A program made the translations under genes and the position numbers. Below the pieces are notes generated by a model. It searched no databases. It was not told the DNA's origin and saw nothing but the letters and a program-made list of their open reading frames with translations. A stretch of DNA of 15,023 nucleotides from Amphibacillus indicireducens (GTDB lineage: Bacteria > Bacillota > Bacilli > Bacillales > Amphibacillaceae), in the NCBI RefSeq assembly GCF_039539605.1, contig NZ_BAABDL010000054.1, positions 1 to 15,023 on the forward strand. The letters are read 5' to 3'. Positions 6,554 through 13,169 of the stretch are shown one piece after another. How positions within the stretch are numbered: position 1 is the stretch's first letter; each line of letters begins with the position of its first letter.

Positions 6554-7588
6554 TTAGTATCGATTAATTAAATAAGGCTCTGCATGTTTTTGGCTGATTA
6601 AACCTTGAGCAACTTTTTCACGAATATCCATCTCCATCGTGTGCATGCCCTGGTCTTTCGATGTTTGGAGCGTATTTGGAATTTGGTGCATCTTCTCATT
6701 ACGAATTAAATTTTTTATCGCAGAATTATTAATTAAAATTTCAGTACTTGCGATTCGCCCATTTTTTTGAGCTAATGGGAATAACCGTTGAGAAATAATT
6801 GCTTCCAGAACATTCGCAAGTAAAATTCGAATCTGATCTTTTTGATGGGCTGGAAAGACATCAATAATCCGATCCATTGTTGATGAAGCATCTTGTGTAT
6901 GTAGCGTCCCTAAAACGAGATGCCCAGTTTCCGCTGCCGTGATTGCTGTCGAAATTGTCTCTAAATCTCGCATCTCACCGACTAAAATCACATCTGGATC
7001 TTGCCTTAAACAAGCACGTAGTCCTAATTGGAATGATGTTGTATCAAAGCCAATCTCACGCTGATCAATAATCGATTGATTATGTTTATGTAAATACTCA
7101 ATCGGATCCTCAAGCGTGATGATGTGGCGACTTGAATGACGGTTCATATAATCAATCATCGAAGCAAGTGTCGTACTCTTTCCACTACCTGTCGGCCCTG
7201 TCACTAAAACAAGTCCATGAGGTTTTTTAGTAATTTCTTTTAAAATCTCCGGTAAACGTAAATCATCTATCTGTGGAATATTCCTTGGAATCACCCGAAA
7301 TGCTAGTGACAAATTATTTCGTTGAAAAAAGATGTTGACCCTGAAACGCGAAACACCTGGAATGCCGTGAGATAAATCAACTTCTCGCTCTACTTGAAGT
7401 CGTTCCCACAGCTCATCAGTTAAAATTGACCGCGCCATTTTCTGCGAATCTTCTGGCTTAATGACAGTATCTTTATGAGCAATTAAATGACCATCAATTC
7501 TAAATATTGGTACAGAACCAACCGTTATGTGAATATCTGATGCATCTTTTTCAAAAGCTGTTGTTAAAATTTTCGTTAGTCTATTCAA
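6554..7588 (-). CDS. pilT: PilT pilus retraction ATPase
   Basis: This hexameric secretion-superfamily ATPase drives pilus retraction, hence twitching and possibly DNA uptake. The 344-residue protein shows an N-terminal PAS-like domain (DASDIHITVGSVPIFRIDG), Walker A GPTGSGKS at 131-138, the Asp box LEDPIEY at 159-165, the Walker B region with catalytic E205 (ILVGEMRD), the His box TGHLVLGTLHT, and the retraction-specific C-terminal motif AIKNLIR at 290-296 (AIRNLIRE in other PilT proteins). The last motif separates PilT from PilB/GspE. Start is TTG at 7588, supported by AGGAGG 8 nt upstream. It lies 12 nt after pilB. It marks the cluster as a retractable pilus rather than a pseudopilus alone. 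Confidence 0.96.
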   Translation of the reverse strand: MNRLTKILTTAFEKDASDIHITVGSVPIFRIDGHLIAHKDTVIKPEDSQKMARSILTDELWERLQVEREVDLSHGIPGVSRFRVNIFFQRNNLSLAFRVIPRNIPQIDDLRLPEILKEITKKPHGLVLVTGPTGSGKSTTLASMIDYMNRHSSRHIITLEDPIEYLHKHNQSIIDQREIGFDTTSFQLGLRACLRQDPDVILVGEMRDLETISTAITAAETGHLVLGTLHTQDASSTMDRIIDVFPAHQKDQIRILLANVLEAIISQRLFPLAQKNGRIASTEILINNSAIKNLIRNEKMHQIPNTLQTSKDQGMHTMEMDIREKVAQGLISQKHAEPYLINRY

Positions 7589-7600
7589 CTAATAATCCTC

Positions 7601-9217
7601 CTACTCTGCAGTGGCTACACGCATAACCTCTTCTAAAGTTGTCCAACCTTGCTTCGCTTTTTCAAGTCCATCATCAATCAAAAAGTTCATTCCTTGTTCA
7701 CGGACATACGTTTTAATATCATTCATGCTTACTTGTTCAAGCATCATTCTCTTGATCGCATCATCAATCATTAGTAATTCATGAATTGCCATTCGTCCAC
7801 GGTAACCTGTACCACGACAGCTATTACAGCCTGTCCCTTCTGACAATTCTGTGATTGGAATACCTCGTTTTTCAAATATTTCTGCTTCTAGCGCAGTAAT
7901 TGCTCGCGTTGTTTTACAATCCTTGCAAATCTTTCTCACTAAACGCTGTGCCATTACACCTGTTAACGAAGACACGACAAGATATGGCTCAATCCCCATA
8001 TCAAACAAACGTGGCAATGCATCAATTGCGCTATTCGTGTGCAGTGTACTAAAGACTAAGTGACCAGTAAGTGACGAGCGAATTGCAATTTCAGCTGTTT
8101 CTTTATCACGAATTTCACCGACCATAATAATATTCGGGTCTTGTCGCAGGATTGATCGCAATCCTGCTGCAAACGTCAGTCCGACATTTGAATTTACTTG
8201 CACTTGATTAATACCCTCAAGTTGATATTCAACTGGATCTTCAACCGTAATGATATTGACATCTTCCTGATTCAGTTCATTGATTGAGCCGTACAGTGTC
8301 GTCGTTTTACCTGAACCCGTTGGCCCTGTTAATAAAATTAGACCAGAAGGACTCTTAATAATTTCGGAGAACTGTTCAAGTGTTTTTTGATTAAAATCTA
8401 ATTCCGTTAGTTTTTTAAAAATATTCGTTAAGTCGAGAATCCGAATAACAACTTTCTCCCCAAAAACCGTCGGTAATGTTGATACACGTAAATCAATTGG
8501 CTTCGAATCAATCATCATCCGAATGCGTCCATCTTGAGGTAAACGTGTCTCAGTTATATTTAAATTCGCTAAAATCTTTATTCGAGCAACAAGAGCATTT
8601 TGAATCCGCTTTGGCAAGGTCCGATCACTTTGAAGTGTACCATCAACACGATAACGGACATTCACACTCGTCTCATTCGCATCTAAGTGAACATCGCTCG
8701 CTCTTAATGTCACACCTGTTTGGAGTATTTGATCCAAGATTTGAATCGCTGGCGCATTCTCTTCATCTTCTTGATCTAATTTCCCCTTGTCATAATACTT
8801 ATTAATCGCCTGCAAAATATCTTCTTTAGTTGCCATCACAGTTTTCACTTGATAGCTCGTCAATAATTCCAAATCATCAATCGCAAAATAATCAAGCGGA
8901 TCATTCATCGCTACAGTTAACACATGGTCTTTTAACTCGATTGGAATTAAGACATTCGTTCGAGCAACCTCTTTAGGAATCAATTCAATTAACTGCTCAT
9001 CAATTGGAAAACGATATAAAGAAACGGTTGAAATACCTAATTGAATCTCTAAAACTTCAATTAATTGTTTTTCAGTAATATAACCCTGTTCAACTAATGC
9101 ATCACCGAGTTTTTGCCGATCCTTCTTTTTTCCTAAAGCCTCTAAAATCTCAGCTTCTGTGATTAATTGTGCTTCTTTTAAAATATCACCGAGTTTTCGT
9201 TTCGTTCGAGTTGCCAT
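7601..9217 (-). CDS. pilB: PilB pilus extension ATPase with MshEN domain
   Basis: PilB powers pilus polymerisation. The 538-residue protein has an N-terminal MshEN (GspE_N) domain, a linker, and a GspE-type ATPase core. The core contains Walker A GPTGSGKT at 298-305, Asp box VEDPVEY at 325-331, Walker B with E368 (IIMVGEIRD), His box TGHLVFSTLHT, and a zinc-binding tetracysteine C431, C434, C464, C467, which is typical of extension ATPases and absent from PilT. The N-terminus holds two tandem 24-residue repeats (K8-K31 and K36-Q59) of the R/K-L-G-x2-L...I-T...L...L-x2-Q type that forms the c-di-GMP site in MshE and clostridial PilB2. The second is well conserved; the first has Gln for Gly at 17 and Lys for the final Gln. 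AAAGGGGG precedes the ATG by 8 nt. Confidence 0.96.
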   Translation of the reverse strand: MATRTKRKLGDILKEAQLITEAEILEALGKKKDRQKLGDALVEQGYITEKQLIEVLEIQLGISTVSLYRFPIDEQLIELIPKEVARTNVLIPIELKDHVLTVAMNDPLDYFAIDDLELLTSYQVKTVMATKEDILQAINKYYDKGKLDQEDEENAPAIQILDQILQTGVTLRASDVHLDANETSVNVRYRVDGTLQSDRTLPKRIQNALVARIKILANLNITETRLPQDGRIRMMIDSKPIDLRVSTLPTVFGEKVVIRILDLTNIFKKLTELDFNQKTLEQFSEIIKSPSGLILLTGPTGSGKTTTLYGSINELNQEDVNIITVEDPVEYQLEGINQVQVNSNVGLTFAAGLRSILRQDPNIIMVGEIRDKETAEIAIRSSLTGHLVFSTLHTNSAIDALPRLFDMGIEPYLVVSSLTGVMAQRLVRKICKDCKTTRAITALEAEIFEKRGIPITELSEGTGCNSCRGTGYRGRMAIHELLMIDDAIKRMMLEQVSMNDIKTYVREQGMNFLIDDGLEKAKQGWTTLEEVMRVATAE

Positions 9218-9241
9218 TTATTTAACCCCCTTTAAAATCGA

Positions 9242-10675
9242 TTATTCTGTGTTTGGTTTTGGTGTAATTAACTCCCCACCTGAATCATTTCCGCCTTCGT
9301 TCCCTCCTGGGATAACAGGTATTGCTGTACTTTCAAATTTTATTTTCCCACCACCAAATGAGCTTAATTTATCAGCAATAATTGAGCCGTTGTGAGTTGT
9401 TCCACCTTGTATATTCATGTTTGAGTATGGAGCAATAATTACACCAGAAGTAACGCCACCTCCAGTAACTGTAATATTTCCAGATTTAGATATAACATAT
9501 CCCGTAAATCCATGTCCACCTGTTAGAGTTAAATTCGCTTGTTTATTAAAGAAAGATGCGTTAATTCTTATTGCTCCGCCAACACTAATTGAATCAAGCC
9601 CACTGTAATATAAATTAATATTATTAGTTTCTCCATCTTTATTTATTGACGAGCTTCCACTGCCAAAACTCAACCGATTCGTCACATATATATTTAACAT
9701 GCCTCCACCAACTATTTTAATATGACCTTGTTCAATTAAAAACTTATCTACTACTAGATCAATAGTCTTTCCTTTAGTATCTATCGTTAAAGTTCTATCA
9801 CTTGTTACTTTTATTTCATTAATATAACTATCTGTTAGTATTTCTTTTGTCACATTAATGCCACCCGATACGTAAATGTTACTTTGTAGCGGTAAACCCA
9901 CAGGTGGATCAGGTATATTGTTTACTAAATCTTCAAATACAGAAAAGTCTATTGCTTCATTAAAAGTTTGAGGCGTTGGTCGATGCGGATAATCTGTTGA
10001 TGGGGTTTTAATCATATCCGCTTTTCGATCCTCAGGAGCATATAGGTTTCCATCTATAATTTTTCCCGTCCAATTTATTTCAACTGATTCACTTTCGCCA
10101 GAGGCTATATAGACATCTCCAAAAATCTCAGTGCTGAAATTAATTTTTGATCTCACCATTGCCGCCATGCCTTCTGGAATAGTCGGTATTCCTCCACCTT
10201 TAGCTACCCAATTCACCACAAATTCCTTCGTGACCGTTCTTTCTCGTTGGCCGATTTTTCCTTTTGAACTAATTTGATATGTTCTTGGGTTTCCGTCGTC
10301 AATTTTTGAAATAGAGATATGTGCTTCTGGTTGTTCACCAAGACTCCGTTCAAAGTTGGTTAAGGTTGACTCACTAATATCCTCTAGTAAAGCAGGTTCA
10401 ATCCTCGAATAAAAAGTCGCTTCATTACTTGTATCAGCATAACTATCTAGAATGTGTTCCTTTATTTGCGCATATGTCTCATTCACACCGGCTTCAGCAA
10501 TATAATAAGCGGATTGATATTCACGGTCAGTCGTCGTTAATTTAACGTTTGCGAAGGTGACTGTTGCGAGAGTGACACCGATAATTGACAAGACAAGTAG
10601 AGTCATGACAGCAATAAGTAAACTAACACCCGTTTCGTCATTAATATACCGCTTCACATTCAACTTATTTAACAT
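9242..10675 (-). CDS. PilX-type large minor pilin with repetitive beta-rich C-terminus
   Basis: The 477-residue protein begins with a PilX_N-like segment: ETG at 14-16, then VSLLIAVMTLLVLSIIGVTLA as hydrophobic helix, ending YYIAEAGVNETYAQI. The mature position 5 is Ile, not Glu, as in the GspK/PilX class that can cap a pseudopilus tip. After an alpha/beta portion to about residue 160, residues 175-450 are rich in short beta strands with Gly/Asn turns (GDVYI, GNLYA, GNITVTGGG, SGVIIAPYSNMNIQGG, NGSIIADKLSSFGGG), suggesting a beta-helix or bactofilin-like solenoid. The tail is Gly-rich. The ATG at 10675 has AGGTGA 6 nt before it; the ATG at 10681 abuts that site. It lies between two prepilins and pilB. 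The likely role is tip or adhesive minor pilin; the specific function is unknown. Confidence 0.8.
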   Translation of the reverse strand: MLNKLNVKRYINDETGVSLLIAVMTLLVLSIIGVTLATVTFANVKLTTTDREYQSAYYIAEAGVNETYAQIKEHILDSYADTSNEATFYSRIEPALLEDISESTLTNFERSLGEQPEAHISISKIDDGNPRTYQISSKGKIGQRERTVTKEFVVNWVAKGGGIPTIPEGMAAMVRSKINFSTEIFGDVYIASGESESVEINWTGKIIDGNLYAPEDRKADMIKTPSTDYPHRPTPQTFNEAIDFSVFEDLVNNIPDPPVGLPLQSNIYVSGGINVTKEILTDSYINEIKVTSDRTLTIDTKGKTIDLVVDKFLIEQGHIKIVGGGMLNIYVTNRLSFGSGSSSINKDGETNNINLYYSGLDSISVGGAIRINASFFNKQANLTLTGGHGFTGYVISKSGNITVTGGGVTSGVIIAPYSNMNIQGGTTHNGSIIADKLSSFGGGKIKFESTAIPVIPGGNEGGNDSGGELITPKPNTE

Positions 10676-10687
10676 ATCCATTCACCT

Positions 10688-11134
10688 CTACCTTCTAAAA
10701 TAAATCGCTGTTTCAATTGTTGTCTGACCTGCTTGATCACTGTCTTTACTGTCTATCTTAATATTAATGCCAACTAATTCTTCGTCATCTTCTATCGGCG
10801 TTAACGTGAATCCAGCAATGTTATCACTCATTTTTTTTCCGTCACGATAAATGATTGGTTCATTATATGAGTAAGTGTGTGTACCAACCTGATATGTACC
10901 TGTATCAGTATCTACACTGTAATCTGTTGCCGTCACTGAGCGGAAATCGGTCGTCAGTTGGCTAATGACCAATCTAACATCACCTTGTTTATGGAGTTCA
11001 TCTGTTTGATAGATTAATTGTTTTTGTCCGAAAAGATGTGCGGATCCGACTAAGAGAATAATCACGGATAGAATCGCCAATACTCCAAGCAATTCAACTA
11101 ATGTAATCCCACGTTGATTATCCTTCATCATCAT
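10688..11134 (-). CDS. Type IV minor prepilin (N-methylation signal)
   Basis: The protein has about 148 residues with a short leader MMMKDNQRG, cleavage before ITLVELLGVLAILSVIILLVG, Glu at mature position 5, and a hydrophobic N-terminal helix. The extracytoplasmic part is predicted beta-rich (GTYQVGTHTYSYNEPIIYRDGKK) and resembles GspJ/PilW-type minor pilins in order (after a PilV-like and before a PilX-like gene). Three consecutive ATGs (11134, 11131, 11128) follow GAGGGGAG; the longest is listed. It overlaps the upstream prepilin by 17 nt, so the two are translationally coupled. It ends 12 nt before the PilX-type start. No cysteines are present. Confidence 0.85.
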   Translation of the reverse strand: MMMKDNQRGITLVELLGVLAILSVIILLVGSAHLFGQKQLIYQTDELHKQGDVRLVISQLTTDFRSVTATDYSVDTDTGTYQVGTHTYSYNEPIIYRDGKKMSDNIAGFTLTPIEDDEELVGINIKIDSKDSDQAGQTTIETAIYFRR

Positions 11135-11582
11135 CGCTCCCCTCAAAGAAGAATTTAGTCTCGACTTGGGCAGCTTGATTATTATTCGAATCAAATACTT
11201 TAATTAAAAGCGTGTGTAAATCTTCAATTCGATTACCAACACTATCTTTAGCTGGGGAAAGGTCAAGATCAACTCGATAACGATCTATAGCGATGGAAAA
11301 TTCCTCCGTATCCCCTGACTTATGATAACTGTACCCTTCTGATTGTAATTGTGAAATGAGTTGGTCAATATTCTGATCGGTTGAATAATTATAAATCTCC
11401 TCAGCCTGTTGCTGTGCAATATAAGAAGCATCAATAATTTCTCCTGAAACCTTCGTCGTTCGAGCCGATTGAATGAAAAAACCTAGAAACGATACAACAA
11501 TAATTGAGAGAATCACAATAGACCCTAATAATTCTACTAAGGTTAAGCCGTCTTGATTGTTCATCTGTTTAAATCGAGTCAT
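11118..11582 (-). CDS. Type IV minor prepilin, PilV/GspI-like
   Basis: The protein has about 154 residues with leader MTRFKQMNNQDG, cleavage before LTLVELLGSIVILSIIVVSFLGFF, and Glu at mature position 5. Downstream residues ASYIAQQQAEEIYNY resemble the A...A..LAEE region of PilV/GspI minor pilins, which helps build the initiating tip complex. It is the first gene of the minor-pilin operon and follows a leader of about 190 nt. The start at 11582 is an ATG 9 nt after AAAAAAGGA; the upstream in-frame TTG at 11609 has no ribosome binding site and lies in a U/A-rich stretch that pairs with it. Confidence 0.87.
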   Translation of the reverse strand: MTRFKQMNNQDGLTLVELLGSIVILSIIVVSFLGFFIQSARTTKVSGEIIDASYIAQQQAEEIYNYSTDQNIDQLISQLQSEGYSYHKSGDTEEFSIAIDRYRVDLDLSPAKDSVGNRIEDLHTLLIKVFDSNNNQAAQVETKFFFEGSDDDEG

Positions 11583-11769
11583 ATAATCAAATCCTTTTTT
11601 AAAAAACAAAAAGCTACCTAAATAAGCAATTTATTTGCATCTGTTCGATTGATGTCATAAAGCAAAACTCAATCCGTGGGCGTCTTACTGACAGTTGCAC
11701 TGCGATAAACTTTTTCGGTAACTTCTTGTAAGTTATATTGATGTAATTTTCTATGATGTTGTTTTCTTA
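11583..11769 (-). promoter_or_regulatory. Structured 5' leader of the minor-pilin operon, class not recognised
   Basis: The transcript from the promoter at 11776-11804 has about 190 nt before the first ATG with no supported coding sequence. It contains several potential helices: TAACTT-acaag-AAGTTA, CAGT-gca-ACTG, a TGTCA...TGACA stem enclosing 31 nt that begins GTAAGACGCCCACGG, and a TTTTTT/AAAAAA pairing that would cover the start of the ribosome binding site. It does not match the c-di-GMP-I or c-di-GMP-II cores as I know them. Confidence 0.4.
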
Positions 11770-11775
11770 ATTGTT

Positions 11776-11804
11776 AGTATAATCGTTTTTCTGTTAAGAA
11801 TCAA
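11776..11804 (-). promoter_or_regulatory. Sigma-A promoter of the minor-pilin/pilB/pilT/pilC operon
   Basis: On the minus strand TTGATT (11804-11799) and TATACT (11781-11776) are separated by exactly 17 nt. The -35 begins 7 nt after the folC stop codon, so pilus transcription need not depend on folC. Confidence 0.75.
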
Positions 11805-11810
11805 GGCTAA

Positions 11811-13064
11811 TTACTTAAAATATTCCCTAACTTTGCCAACAAAGTCGAGTGAACCAACGACAAAAGTCACTTTTTTCGTTGTTTTTTCCGAGCGAATTTG
11901 GTCAAGTAGTTCTTGCCAATCTTCTATCACTTGTTTATTTTGATGATTTGACACTTCAAATAAATGAGCCGCTGACTCCGCGCGCTCATGATCAAATGTT
12001 GTCATAATAATTTCTTCAAAGTGTGGTTCGAGATGAGCAATCATCCGCTCAATTGGTTTATCTCTAAAGGCTGCAAAAATGAGCCGTTTTTCTACGTTTT
12101 GATATGATTTATTTACCGTATCGATAAAAGCATCGATACTTTCCGTATTATGAGCACCATCGATAACGATGATGGGATGGTCAGATATTTGCTCAAATCG
12201 AGCTGGTAAGTGAGCTTGTTTAATCCCTAACTTGATTTGCTCATTCGAAATCCGTTCATCTAAAATAGCAAGCGTTTTAATTGCTAAAGCCGTATTAAAA
12301 AATTGATGCTCGCCAAGTAATCGCAAGCGTAACGGAATCGTTTCATGCTCATCTTTAAAGTAGGGGCGATTTTCAACCCAAATGACATCAAAATTCTCAC
12401 CTAACTGATAGAGTTTTGCACCTTTTGTTTGGGCTTCATTTTCAATTACTTCTCTTGCTTGGTCAACAATTTTTCCAACAACAATCGGTCGGTTCGGTTT
12501 AATAATTCCCGCTTTATGACGCGCAATTTCTTCAATCGTTTCCCCTAGAAAAGCTGTATGGTCATAGCCAATCGACGTGATAATCGACACAACTGGATCG
12601 ACGAGGTTTGTCGCATCCTCTAGCCCACCCATGCCTGTTTCAATCACGGCAATATCACTATGCTCTGCAAAAAATAGAAACGCAATCGCAACGATGATCT
12701 CGAATAAACTAGCTGGATTGTTCGCTTCGTCTAATGAATCCAATATTGGCTTAAGCTGATTGGCGTAATTTAAAAATGCTTGATCAGAAATTGACTCACC
12801 ATTTAATTGAATCATTGCTTGTCTATTCGTCAAGCTCGGTGATGTGAATGTGCCAACTTGATAGTTTGCTTCTTTTAAAACTGACGCCAAATAAGTAACA
12901 GTTGATCCCTTTCCATTTGTTCCCGCAACGTGAATGACAGGTTTTTTCAAATGGGGTTGGTCAACACTACTTAACAGGCGTTCCATCCGCCCTAAACCCG
13001 GTTTAATCCCAACCTTTTCTCTTGCTTCAAAAAAATGATCCAATGCTTCAATAGAAGAAAACAT
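11811..13064 (-). CDS. folC: Bifunctional folylpolyglutamate/dihydrofolate synthase
   Basis: FolC is a Mur-ligase-fold cytoplasmic enzyme that adds L-glutamate to (tetrahydro)folate, and often to dihydropteroate, with ATP. The 417-residue protein matches the family length. It shows the P-loop HVAGTNGKGS at 45-54, the ETGMGG loop at 142-147, SIGYDH with His169, the HKAGIIKP segment carrying the Lys (184) that is carbamylated in the family, GEHQFFNTALA at 251-261, LPARFE at 286-291 and DGAHN at 302-306. The usual SP.L...NERI segment reads SPSLTNRQAMI, an altered form. AGGGGA lies 8 nt before the ATG. It has its own promoter and is followed directly by the pilus promoter. Gene position (folC before a prepilin peptidase) matches B. 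subtilis. Confidence 0.95.
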   Translation of the reverse strand: MFSSIEALDHFFEAREKVGIKPGLGRMERLLSSVDQPHLKKPVIHVAGTNGKGSTVTYLASVLKEANYQVGTFTSPSLTNRQAMIQLNGESISDQAFLNYANQLKPILDSLDEANNPASLFEIIVAIAFLFFAEHSDIAVIETGMGGLEDATNLVDPVVSIITSIGYDHTAFLGETIEEIARHKAGIIKPNRPIVVGKIVDQAREVIENEAQTKGAKLYQLGENFDVIWVENRPYFKDEHETIPLRLRLLGEHQFFNTALAIKTLAILDERISNEQIKLGIKQAHLPARFEQISDHPIIVIDGAHNTESIDAFIDTVNKSYQNVEKRLIFAAFRDKPIERMIAHLEPHFEEIIMTTFDHERAESAAHLFEVSNHQNKQVIEDWQELLDQIRSEKTTKKVTFVVGSLDFVGKVREYFK

Positions 13065-13130
13065 TTATTTCATCCCCTTTGACGTTCAATCGCTAACTCA
13101 ATTGTAACGGATAATCGTTTAAATTTATAC

Positions 13131-13159
13131 TATATAATTACAAATGAACGCACAATCAA
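13131..13159 (-). promoter_or_regulatory. Putative sigma-A promoter of folC
   Basis: TTGATT (13159-13154) and TATATA (13136-13131) are 17 nt apart on the minus strand, within the 105-nt gap after the diguanylate cyclase gene. The same TTGATT hexamer and spacer occur at the minor-pilin promoter. Confidence 0.5.
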
Positions 13160-13169
13160 ACGCAAACAG

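Noticed and set aside
8476..8805. Plus-strand open frame of 109 residues, His/Ser-rich, opposite pilB
   Set aside because: It is antisense to strongly conserved pilB codons and has no ribosome binding site or family resemblance. The other plus-strand frames were left out for the same reason.
11600..11680. Small upstream ORF (about 14 codons, ATG ACA TCA ...) in the minor-pilin leader
   Set aside because: No ribosome binding site before it and no sign of a leader-peptide function.
11583..11769. Second c-di-GMP-II riboswitch in the minor-pilin leader (shared AGTGCAAC)
   Set aside because: The GGGCACT partner, GAGTTAGT and the upstream GAAAC/pseudoknot strand are all missing.
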